Source: Rhizophlyctis rosea
Lineage: Eukaryota; Chytridiomycota; Chytridiomycetes; Rhizophlyctidales; Rhizophlyctidaceae
Length of the DNA stretch: 64,000 nt
Reading direction: 5' to 3'
NCBI GenBank assembly: GCA_027596075.1
Contig: JADGJC010000158.1
Coordinates: forward strand, 1 to 64,000
The translations under genes were made by a program, and so were the position numbers. Below are positions 22,193 to 33,194 of the stretch, one piece after another (within the stretch, counting starts at the first letter, position 1; each line of letters starts with the position of its first letter). The notes below the pieces were generated by a model, which searched no databases, had not been told where the DNA came from, and saw nothing but the letters and a program-made list of their open reading frames with translations.

Positions 22193-25100
22193 ATGTCGTC
22201 GTCTTCAGAGCTGCAGCCTTACTATTTCCACACATTGCTCGAGGCATATAACCGCAATGTCATCACTCATGTCACCAGCAAGAGCGCCAGATCCCTAATC
22301 TTAGCCTGCCTTACCAAACAGTTCGTGGGAAACCAGCCCCCAGTGCCCTTGTCGACCGAGACAGCTGAAGATGGAGAAGTTGACGACCCTATTCCAAAAG
22401 CGAAAGCTGTCATGGTCCTGCCAAACGACTCTCGAATGATCCTCGCTACGGTTTCTGAGCTCGGATCCAAAACCGACTTTCAAATCGGACAATATGCATT
22501 GACACCCCGTTCACCTTGGACCCTGGAATCTTGGCGGCTGGAGATCGCTACCAAACATGTACTGGTTTTCTCATGGGACATGTTCGCGCTCGTTCTCTGC
22601 GAAGGCCTTTTGTCACTATCCGAAGATGTCGGGTCACTGATGTTCGACCAGATAAGCGAAAACACTCCCAAAAAGGTGCATCAAGAGTTACTGACAAGAC
22701 TGTACACCACCTTGCCGCAACACCAACGACCCCGCATATTCGCATCAACCGCTGATCCCATCGTCGACCACACCTCTGCAATGCTCACGTACTGGCAAAC
22801 TCATCTCACGTGCATCATCGCAAAGACACATCCGCCTGCAACATCCCCAAAGCAGTCCATAGTCGAATACAGCCAGGAACCGCCCGAGCAAGGGCACACC
22901 GTATGCGAAACTTACTACAACCACTACTACCAAGCTCTCGAAGATCAGTCATCTGAAGACACTGACGTCGAAGACAGCGATACCACCTTGCAGGAGATCA
23001 CCCAGTTGAAAGCGGAGCTGGGCACTTGGTGTGCCGGAAGGGCCGCAGAACACATATACACTGATACCATCAAAACGGGAACAAAAAGGAGACGATCATC
23101 AGACGCCTCCCTACCATCCCCAAAGCGCACAAAGCAACAATCTTCACCACCGCCATCTTCCTATTCTAAGCCACTCCACGCGCGTACACCGCCCATGTCG
23201 GAAGTCACCGCCATCGATTTGACACCCAAGGTGCTGACGTTACTCCGCGTTTTGGAGGAGAGGTCGAAGAGCTGGAAGAAGGATCGGAGTGAGCGGTCAG
23301 CGCGGGTGGTCATTTTGGTTGAGAAGGGGATGAGGGGTAGGGTTTTGGCCGAGTTGATCAATAATGTTGCGCCGGCTAGGTTTCCGGTTGTGAGGGCGGC
23401 GTTTCGGGGTGGGACGAGGATGGCGGGGTCGGGTTTGGACAGGAGGAGCGATAATACTAATGTGTCTCTCTTGTCAGTTGACGAAATGGGTCAATGGTAA
23501 GTGATTGATGTGATTGATTTCGGACACTTATCTGCAACGGATTTTAAAGTCCTGCTCCTCCCATCCAGTCCGCCCAGCGACGTCGCCATAATTTTTGACA
23601 TTCCACAGCCCACAACCGAAACGCTCAGCATCCACTTACCCAAAAACGTCCGGGAACGCATCATACTCGTCGGCAGAGGCGACCTGTCCGCCCTACAGCT
23701 CTTGGCCCATGCTGCCGTAGAAGAGATGGAGCGATCCACATCTTCTTCATCTTCGGCCTCCATTTCAACAGACACCGCCCTCCACTACATACAAAACTCT
23801 TTGGACGACGCGATCGCCGACGTCCTGATGGACTCTGCTAACACCCACATCGTATCCCGCACGGGAGCAACGTTGGTGCCCTCCAAAGCACCCGGTGTGC
23901 TGGGGAAGTATTTTGCGAGTGTTTATGGAGAGGGAACGACAGTGGACTATAAGACGGTCGTCGCGCCCGGTGCTGCAAACGGGGACAGGGCATGGCACGA
24001 GTACACTCTCGGACGCAAACGCCAAACGGGTACACTCGATCGCGCCAATGTGAAGATCGAAAAATCACACGCGGAGGCGATAGACGAGATCGAGAAGCGG
24101 AAAGGGTTTGGTGTGGGGTATGCGATGAAGGTTTTGTTACCTGGTGTGGGCAGTTATTTGGCGACGGAGGTGTATGGGGGTGTGAGGGCTAGTGAGCGGT
24201 TGGCGAGGGAGGATGTGGCGTTTGAGTGTTGTCGGTGGTTGAGGAGGGTTGGGGCTTTGGATGATCGGTTTGTGAGTTGTGCGGGGGTTAGGGAGGGGGG
24301 TGATGGTACGGGTGTTGGGCAGACGGTTATTCAGCAGCGTTTGAGTAATTGGAAGAGTCGGAGTCGTGGGGGTGGTGGTGGTGGGGGGGAGGGANNNNNN
24401 NNNNGCTTTGGGTGGGGGTGGATCTCCGGGTGGTGGTCACTCGTTTAAGCCTCCTGTTTTTCCCTACGTGCACCCGTCGCCGCGGGGGGGGGGTGGTTGT
24501 GGGGGGCGCGGGCGGCAAGCATGGTGGTGTGGGGGTTGGGGATGTGGTGGTGGGGGGTGGGGAAAGGATGTTGATGGATGAGAGTTTGAGGGAGTATCGG
24601 AGGAGGATTCCTGGGGTATTTTGGGATGATGAGTCTTGGGGAGGGTTGAGGCCTGATGGGTTTGTTATTGCGAAATCGAATCGGGCTGCTATTGCTGATG
24701 GTAGTATTGATCAGGAAGACGAAATGCCATCCTCATCAGCACCTATCCCACCGGCCATCACCCTGCCCGCCCACGTAAAGCTATACGTAACCCTCCTATC
24801 CTTCGGCCCCCAACTCGAAGTCTTTACCCGTGCGAACGACCCACCCATCGCCACTCCGCGCTCCCTGCTCCACCCGCCATACTTCCCAACCCCACCCTCA
24901 CCCTACACAAACCACTACTACCACTACCCAAACCCGAACTCCTACGGACTCGGTGCCGGGGAACCGCGACGGACCTTCGCGGTTCTGACTACAAAGCCGG
25001 TGCCAGCAAGGGAGATTGAAGGGTTCTTTGTGTGGCTTGGAATGGCGGGGGCTTGTAGGGTTGAGGTGTTGAGTTGGAATGGGGAGGAGAAGAAGGGGAG

Positions 25101-28100
25101 GGGGTTCCGGAGGAGTAGACGACGGGCTGGTGGAGTGGTGGGGTTGGAAGATGAGGAGGACGATGAGGATGAGGATGAGGAAAGGGGGGTTAGGGTTAAG
25201 AAGGAGGGAGGGGGCGAGGAGGAGTATAGGCCGGTACTGTTTGAGAGGGCAGAGGTTGAGATGATCAGGAAGTTTCAGAGTCGGTGGTGGGGGATGGTGT
25301 TGAGGAAGCCGCCTTGGGGTGGGGAGGTTTTGACTGCTAAGGCAGCTTTGGAGAAGGAGGAGGGTGGTGGTGGGGATGGTGGGGATGCGTCTACGGCGGA
25401 AGAGAAGAAGGAGGCGGCGGGTGCGAAGAGTGCCAGTAAATCCGCTTCATCGTCATCAGAGTTATACGAACCGGATCCGTCGATGTACCTCCTCGCACCC
25501 ATGCTCGGCCGTCCCTGTCCACCACGACGCAAAAACCGAACGGTGAATGGCGGTCGGGACCCGGCGTTGGATTATTCTTCTTCGGTTCCGAAGTTGAAGG
25601 TTTGTAATAAGCGGGTTCCGGGGGAACGGGACGTTCCTGCTCCGCCTCGATGTACGTGGGATATCGATTGGAACCTCGTCAAGGCCGTGTTGGAAGGGCC
25701 CGAAGTCTCCTTGTACGATTTCGTGAGGGGTTTGGGCGATGTTTGTGCGCAGTTGGTTGAGAAGGCTGGGGGGTTGGTTGGGGCCAGCGGTGGGGAGGGT
25801 GATCTTTTGGGTGGTGGGGTGTTTGAGGATGATGGTGGCGACGGTGGGGGCAGTAGTGATGAGTTTGAGAGGATGTTTGAAGGGACTGATGATGATGGGT
25901 ATAGTTTGAGGGAGAGGAGTGTGAGTGTGGAGGAGTATTCGGAGGATGAGGATGGGAATCTTGTTAGAGTTAAGGTTGAGGAGAGTGAAAGTGAGAGTGA
26001 GGAGGAGGAGGTTGTTGCAGAGGGGGTTGTGAAGATGGAGGTTGAGGGTGAGGGGGGGAGGGGTGATGGTGGTGGTGGGGAGCCGTCGTTTGATGTGTTG
26101 TTGAGGTTGGTTGCGGAACGGTGTGCGGTCGGGAATGGCGGGTCGGAAGATCAATCGTCCGACCCCGACGCTTCAGCAAATGACAAAACAACCACTTACT
26201 CACCCCAAATCCTTGCAAAAATCGCTGAAGTACTCCAACAATGCGTCGCAACCACCCCGCACAACCACGCAAAATACATGATGCACTGCCTGATACCGGA
26301 CAAGACGCCAGAAGACGAGATGGGGATCAAGCGGTTCAAAGAGAAATACACTTTCCGCCGGTATGTGGAGAAACTCGGATACGTCGTCCCGCATGCGAAC
26401 AGCTGTCTCGTCGAAGCGCACTTGACGGGCAGTGTACGGAATTACCTAAAGCCTTTGCGGAGCGGTGGTGGTGATACCGCCGCGAGTGGGACGATCAAAG
26501 CTAAAAGCAAACGAGCGGAGCAGAAAAGCCATAAAGTCCTCCTCGTCCCCGATGCCTGCAAAATCCTCCCCCTGCCCGCCGAACTCCTCCGCCTATCACT
26601 CATCCTCCCCTCAATCCTCCACAAACTCAGCAACCTCTGTCTCGTAGACGACTATCGCCGTTCCCTCTCCATTCCCAACGTCACAACATCGACGCTTTAC
26701 GGAGCGTTTTGCGCGCCTTCGGCGTACGAGATGGTGAATTACGAACGGTTGGAGACGCTTGGAGATAGTTTTTTGAAGTTTGCGGTTAGTTGGGATTTGT
26801 TTCGGCGGTTTCCGGGTGGGAGTGAAGGGTTTTTGAGTGGGCGGAGGGGGAGGGTGGTGAGTAATTGGTTTTTGTGGAGGGTTGCGAGGAGGGTTGGGTG
26901 TGGGGGTTTGATGGTTGTTACGCCTTTTGATGCTAGGGGGTGGGTTCCTGTTGGCAGTGTTCCGCTCAAGGGTAGTGGTGGTGGAGGGGGGAAGGACGGG
27001 GAAGATGGGGAGGAAGAGGGGGAGAGGAGGTTAGTTAGTTCTCGGGGGGTTATGTGGAGGAAAATTAGTAGGAAGATGATGGCGGATTGGGTTGAGGCTG
27101 TTGTTGGGGCTTATTATGTTGATGGGGGGCATGGCGCTTGTTTGAGGGTTTTGGGGAGGTTTGGGTTGGTTAGTGAGGGGATGGTTGGGGATGGGGGTGG
27201 GGGTGGGGTTGGGGTTGATGTGCATGTTGGGGATCGGACGGGGGATTTGGGTGAGGAGGGGATTGGGGAAGAGGAAGAGGAGGAGGAGGAGGAGGAGGGT
27301 ATAAAGGAGGACGAGGAGATGGAGGAAGGCGAAGTGAGTCAGGATGAAGATGATGCTAAGAGGGAGAGAGAGACGATCGTGTTTGGGAGGAATTTGACGC
27401 TCCCGTCGAATTTTGCGTTCGACTTTGAAGGGATTGAAGCGATTCTAAAGTATCGGTTCCGTAATCGAGCTTATCTATTAGAAGCCTTCACGCACCAATC
27501 CTACGACCGACCCCTGACACCCTGCTACCAACGCCTCGAATTCCTCGGCGACGCCATCTTGGATTGGGTCATCACCCGTCTCTTTTACAACTCCTACCCA
27601 GACCTCGCACCAGGAGCCCTCACCGACCTGCGCCAAGCGGCCGTCAACAACGAATCCTACTCCCGCATGACAGTCCTTCTAAACCTCCACCCACACCTCC
27701 TACACTCCTCCTCCGCCCTCGGGAAGGAGATAGGCGAATACGTCACGTATATCAAACGCACGGGGGACGCCTTACATCCGACGGATACTAAACATGAAGG
27801 ACCGAAGGTTTTGGGAGATTTGTGGGAGAGTGTTGTAGGGAGTGTGTTTGTTGATTCGGGGGGTGATTTGGTGTGGATGTGGAGGGTTGTTAAGCCGTTG
27901 ATGATGGGGTTTTTGGATGTGCATGCTCGGCCGGAAGTTGCGGGACGGAGTCCGATCAGGAAGTTTCATGAGTGGTTTCAGAAGTTGGGGTTTGCGGTTA
28001 ATGATGTTGGGTATAGGTGGGTTTTTTTTTTGTTTATCTTTTTTGGGAAGGTCTCCTTCTGAGGAGGGTGATGTCGATGGGCTTCATCAACTCCTTTGAA

Positions 28101-29132
28101 ATTTTGACTTATTTTCCTTTCCCACGAACCAAACAGATACGCCCTCCACCAAGACCCAACCCACGGCGCCTTCCACATCTGTCGGATCTACGTGCTGGAT
28201 TTTGCGGTGACGACAGCGGTGGCGAATAGCAAGAGTCTTGCGAAGCGGTTGGGGTGTATTGAGGGGTTGGAGTGGATCAAGGGGAATGGGAGGAAGATTG
28301 AGGAGTTGTTGGAGAGGAGTTTGGAGGCTAGGAGGGTTGGGGATATTATTGATGTGCCGGAGGAGGAGGTGAGGGCGCCGGAGGGGTGGAGTCCGGTTGT
28401 TGGTGAGGGGAAGGGGAAGGGAAAGGGGAAGGGGAGGGAGGTGGTCGAGGAGGAGGAGGAGTGGGAGGGGGTTGTTGATGGTGAGTTGGGCGGGTTTTGG
28501 GTTTTGTTGGGCTTTTACTTGTTTGTGAGGATATTCACTGATTCTTTTGTGGCTCAGGACGGTTGCCGAGGATCAAGAAACGGAAGCGGCCGGCTGAAGT
28601 CGAGTCCGTGAAAGAAAGTGGAACTTCTCAACGCGGACGGGAAGACTCGCCTCCCACTTCCGCCGCCGTCTCAATGGACCATCAAGGGGGCAGCGCCACC
28701 CCGACCGACGGCATGCAAGTCAACGCCATGCCGACAAATCTGGCACCCATCAACATGAACCTACCCGTCAGCATGCCAATCAACATGCCCCTCCCAACCA
28801 TGCAACCGCAAATGATGCCGATGCAACCTCCCATGCTCATGAACCCCTTCGGTATGGTTCAGCAACCCATGATGATGATGGGAGGAGGACAGTCGTTCCA
28901 GATGAATCCGGTGCAACAGTTGCAGATGCAGCAGTTGCAGCAGATACATCAATCACAGCATTTACAACAGTTGCAGCAGTTGCAGATGCAGCAGGTGCAG
29001 TTGCAGCAGCAGATGATGGATGGGGGATTGGGACAGGGAGTGGGACAGGGACAGGCACCGAGACAGGGAGGGTCGCAGGGGCTAGGGCACGGGCAGAGGT
29101 CGAGGGGAGGGCAGGGTGGGGGGAGGAGGTGA
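22193..29132 (+). CDS. Dicer-like ribonuclease III with degenerate helicase domain
   Basis: The start is ATG 22193. An intron begins at 23496 (GTAAGTG) with a likely acceptor near 23569. An N run breaks the gene at 24395-24404, an intron follows TATAG at about 28017, and another spans 28480-28557. Order: helicase-like domain with ELQPYYFHTLLEAYNRNVI but no P-loop lysine (VTSKSARSLI) and LMFDQISE in place of DECH; Dicer dimerisation-like region (VLLPG...AREDVAFECCRWL); platform/PAZ region with the IDWNLVKAV element; RNase IIIa (YERLETLGDSFLKF, MMADWVEAVVGAYYVDGG); RNase IIIb (YQRLEFLGDAILDW, VLGDLWESVVGSVF); a C-terminal dsRBD-like segment; a basic NLS (PRIKKRKRP); and a Met/Gln/Gly-rich tail. 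All eight RNase III acidic positions are kept, so dicing should work without ATP-driven translocation. Confidence 0.85.
24395..24404. other. Assembly gap (10 N) inside Dicer
   Basis: Ten N bases lie between the dimerisation-like region and the platform region, within Gly-rich, G-heavy sequence. The reading frame differs on the two sides, so the true gap length is not ten, or the flanks contain errors. Confidence 0.95.
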
Positions 29133-29487
29133 TTGGTAGGATTTGGGAGTGGAGATGGGGTTGTGGGGAGGAGGGGAGACATTATGGGGTTCTTGTGTAA
29201 TGGTATGCCATGAATGCATTGTGCTGTAAAAGCTGTGTCAAATGTGGGATTCATTCTTCCGCAGAGACTTCCGAATACCCTGGCGAGGAGTTGAACCAAT
29301 GAGACCTTGCCGCGGGAGGTGCAGCACATGCGAACCAATCGCAGCACCATTGCATCACCGCTCTGTCGATCCAGCCCAACATTTGCCTCCTTTGCACATG
29401 TCATTCGTGTTATCCCACCAACATATCGGAGGTGGCACCAAGCAGCATCAAGAAACGCTTATATTCCAATTTACACCTCACCAGACT
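29133..29487. other. Convergent 3' region of Dicer and the methyltransferase gene
   Basis: These 355 bases hold both 3' ends and nothing else that I can see. The two transcripts may overlap here. Confidence 0.4.
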
Positions 29488-30881
29488 TCACAATTCATTT
29501 CCAATCGTAACCCAAAAGTCTCTCAAATTGTTCTTCCTCCCGAAAATCTCTAGATACTTTCCTGAAATCCAAATAAAATAGTCAACACTATTGCAAATAC
29601 GCACGAGGGGCGTAAAAAATGGATCAAAAAGCCAACACTCACCATTCGGTACCAATTCCTCGATCATCTCATACAATTCCTCGGGCTTCTGACTCTGACC
29701 TCTCCGTTCCGAAAAGATAACGTCACTTCCAATGCCTTTCTTACATCCAGGCGGATCTGTGCCTTTCCGACCAACGAGACATGTTTCTTTTGCGTGTTGG
29801 AGGTAGTATCCGTGGCCTTTGGCCATGCGCCGGTTTACGGTTTGTTTGACCCATGTTATGTCATCCACGTAGCTGTGATTTACGTTCGAAAGTGTTCATT
29901 TGATGGAGAAAAGACGCGGGTCATGATGGTGACAAGGACTTGGACTTACGTATAACCCCACTTCTCCATCAATTCGAATGCTTTGGCGTATTTGTTATTG
30001 ATGACCCATATGAAGATAAAGCCGTTTGTTTGGAGCTTTTCTATTGGCAGACGCTCGATGAGGAGATCGGGAAGTTGCTGGTATCCAATTGCGACCTGTA
30101 AGAGTACAACATTACAGCGATGAGTTGTACTATGGTGCGAGTAAACAATCGTCCGGTGTAGGTGTGCGATACGAACCCCGCGAGTTGGTGCAGAAGAAGC
30201 CAGTTGCCATGGTGGGTCCATCGAAATGACATCAAACTGGCACGTGGCAGCGAGTTCCTAGTGTCACATATGTTCATTAGCGATGCTGTGGATTACATAC
30301 AAACAATTTGATCTAATACTCACATCCCATTCGAAATCTAGAACATTGGCTTTGATGGGTACGCACCACTCTGGTGCTTCGAATTCCTCGTAGTTGATGT
30401 CTATTGTTTACAAACAAACTGGTCATGCCAATGACTGGCTGATCATTATTGCCCATGACAACATACCCTCTTCTCCATCGTTATCACCGTTCGAGCCATT
30501 GATTTGTTCCTCAAGGGTCTTGATCTCATCCAACAGTAAATCGATCCTATTCTGAAGTTCTGCTTCCCGCGCTTCAAGCTCCTCTGTTGTGGCCCTCTTG
30601 ACGTCAAAAGCTTCAGTTTCAGGAGAGGGGCTATCGGGTGGGGTACTATCATCGGAAGGTATGGGAGACGAGACGCTGCTGCGGTCAATAGCTAGGGATG
30701 ACTTTTTGCTGCGGGAATTGGCTGACGATTTTCGCAGGGGTGGTCGTTTGGCTTTGGTCTTTTTGCGGCTGGAAAAGGGCTTCGACGGTGCTCCATTGTC
30801 TGCGGAATCAACGTAGTCAGACTCTGCGTTTGAAGAGGGCGTTGGGGGTGTGTCGGTGTCTGTGCCAGCAAGCATTTTCAC
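29488..30881 (-). CDS. MT-A70 family adenine methyltransferase, MTA1-like
   Basis: The start is ATG 30881 and the stop is at 29488, with five or so exons. The N-terminal third is Ser/Pro-rich with a basic patch (RKKTKAKRPPLRKS) and a short coiled coil (TEELEAREAELQNRIDLLLD). The catalytic domain follows: EAPEWCVPIKANVLDFEWD, the DPPW motif in FDVISMDPPWQLASSAPTRG, GFIFIWVINNKYAKAFELME, DDITWVKQTVNRRMAKGHGY, LQHAKETCLVGRKG, and a C-terminus KYLEIFGRKNNLRDFWVTIG-NEL. The PWQLASSAPTRGV stretch, the lack of CCCH zinc fingers and the end straight after GNEL fit the MTA1 clade (DNA N6-adenine methylation in ciliates and early-diverging fungi) better than METTL3/IME4. RNA m6A activity is the alternative. 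Confidence 0.8.
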
Positions 30882-31504
30882 AGTTTCAGGAATTGACGAT
30901 GGTGGAAAGAGATGATGGGGAAGTCTGAAAATATGGAGGGGATGGGAACGATGTTCGAATCATCGGACATGGGGCTTGTCGGTCACGGGAACATTTGAGG
31001 GTCCTAAGAACTCCTTTTTGTTTGTTTACACGGTATGTACATTGCGTCCACCAGGCCACCAAATTGCAATATGACAATCATAACAATGCCAAGCACGAAT
31101 TCTCTCTCCCTGCAACTTCCCCATATCTCTATGGTACTTTCAGAATCGCCTTGCGGCAATCTTCACCAACTTCAGCAGATCGATATCTAAGCTGAATTGC
31201 TGTACAATCAAGTCATGGGCCTGCCCTCGCCGAGCTCTGAACATCAACCTCAGGTCCCAGACCGCCATATCAGAGTCAATCAGACGTACGCCAAAAGGCG
31301 AGTTGCGTCTCAGCATTTGAAACCAAAGTTTCTCATCCATTTCACACCCAATCTTGGCGGGTAAGTCTTGTTTGTTGTATAGTCCAATGAATACTACGGA
31401 AATATGTATTGAAAGAAAAGGGACCAGCCCCATAATTTGTATCTGCACAGCAGATACAACCATTGAGCTACGTTCTAATTGAACCAAAAACCCAACAACC
31501 CAAT
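30882..31504. other. Intergenic, no gene seen
   Basis: This holds the 5' flank of the methyltransferase gene and the 3' flank of the xylanase gene. ORFs overlapping the xylanase end are in the wrong frame. Confidence 0.4.
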
Positions 31505-33113
31505 CTACAAGCACTGAGAGTACCAGTTGTTGGAGAACTTGCAGGTGGAACCGGATTGGCAGCAAGTGGGGCCTGAAAGCAAGGATTTCAATAATACTTC
31601 AACGAAAACAGCTAATTGTACTGGGCCTATAACTCACCGGTGAATCCCTGACCACCACACTGTCCGTATTTAGCAGAGCACGAACCGCCGTTGTTGGTAG
31701 CGGTGGTGGTAGTGTGGACAGTGGTGCCGCCATTCTGAGTGGTGGAGCCCCCGGCGGTGGTAGTGGGGGTACTTCCGCCAGCCGTGTATCCCAGAGCAGA
31801 GTAGATACCCGTAAGAGCGGGCTTAGGGTTGTAGTTAGAATCCCAGGGCAACGCAGCACCTTGACCGGAGAAAGTGCTGGGAATCCAGGAGGAGCCGTCC
31901 TCGTAACCCCAGGTCTCAATGCCGACGCAGTTGGAAACTTGCAAGCAGGCACTAACAACTGAGTAGTAGTCAGTCTTTTGTTGCGCCAAGTTGGAGGAGG
32001 AAGCGGGGGTGTTCATGCGGATGTCGAGTTCGGTGATGGCAACTTGGATGCCGGAGATGGAGGCGAGCTTTTGCATGTTGGAGAGGAAGGAGGAGGCAGG
32101 GACTTGGCCTACAATCAAGTGAGACTCAAGACCAATACCGTCAATGGGGACGCCTTGGGATTTGAGGGAGTTGACACTGGGCGTGGTCAAAATAAGTGTC
32201 AATTTGAAATCAAATATCCCATCCACTATAGATGAACAAACTTACAGGTTGTACATGGCGGTGGATTTCGCGCCGGGGAACTCGATGTTGTAGTCGTTGC
32301 TGTATCAGATTTATCAATAAAACTAACGCGTGATGGCTCAAATGGGAGCAAAGCATACATACATGTAAAGCTTGGCATTGGGGTCGGCCTGGTGGGCAGC
32401 GTTCAACGCGATGTTGAAGTAGTTCTGACCCAAAACCCTGTAGAAGACAGAAGAGCGGAAGGTACCGTCTTCATTGAAGGGCTAGCATGGTATGATTTAG
32501 AGACAGTGATTGAAAGCATTATGACGACACGATCGCGCAAATGAGGAATCTTTATGACAATAAGACGCATACCTCGTTGACGACATCCCAGTGAAGACAT
32601 TTGCCCTTGTACCGGCCGACCACCGCAGCGATGTGCTCTTGGATGGCCGCAGTGAGAGTGGACGCAGTCCACGAACCGTTCTCAACCCAGGAAGGAAGCT
32701 GAGAGTGCCAGACCTATTTTGACGTTGTGTAAGTTATTTTTTGAAAGATAACCCTTTCGCGATGTAAACAAATCGCTATCCCCACATTCCTCATTTACAT
32801 ATCTCACCGCTCAACTCACCAAGTTGTGGCAACGCAACTTCATGTTGTTGTTCTGCGCAAACGACACGATAGCATCGGCAGGGGACCAGTTGAATTGACC
32901 CCTGTTGGGCTCAATGGGACCCCACTTCATGGCATTGCCGGGAGTGGTCAAGTCAAACTGCTGGGCATCGAAGGCGGTGTACTTGCTGTTGGAGAGGTCA
33001 CCGTTGTCGATGGCGGCGCCAAAGTACCTGCCCTTGGCCTCTGCGAGACTCTTAAGAGAAGGTTGCGCGGTAACGCCTGCAATAGCGGCGAAGGCGAGGG
33101 CAATGTACTTCAT
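31505..33113 (-). CDS. Secreted GH10 endo-1,4-beta-xylanase with C-terminal CBM1
   Basis: The start is ATG 33113 (signal peptide [17 protein letters not shown]) and the stop is TAG 31505-31507; about six exons. The GH10 barrel shows [33 protein letters not shown], the acid/base Glu in [15 protein letters not shown], and the nucleophile Glu in [13 protein letters not shown]; later landmarks are [15 protein letters not shown] and [17 protein letters not shown] Thr/Ser/Gly linker leads to a CBM1 ([32 protein letters not shown]) whose aromatic residues and four cysteines are intact. The enzyme cuts internal xylan bonds outside the cell, held near cellulose by the CBM1. This is typical of plant-matter-degrading fungi. 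Confidence 0.92.
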
Positions 33114-33185
33114 TTTGGGCGCGGAGGAAAAATACAAAATGGAAGATGACTTGATCGAACACTCAATGTAGAAGGAAGTTCATTC

Positions 33186-33194
33186 TTTTTATAT
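33186..33194 (-). promoter_or_regulatory. TATA box of the xylanase gene
   Basis: The minus strand reads CATATAAAAA about 75 bases before the xylanase ATG at 33113, a good TATA sequence at a normal fungal distance. Confidence 0.55.

Noticed and set aside
23765..24068. Minus-strand ORFs opposite the Dicer helicase region
   Set aside because: They mirror a well-supported coding exon on the plus strand.
29488..30881. Assignment as METTL14-type or METTL4-type methyltransferase
   Set aside because: METTL14 has EPPL instead of DPPW, and METTL4 proteins lack the APTRGV and KYLEIFGR context seen here.
31140..31565. 141-residue minus-strand ORF behind the xylanase
   Set aside because: It overlaps the CBM1 exon in the wrong frame and has no coding logic of its own.
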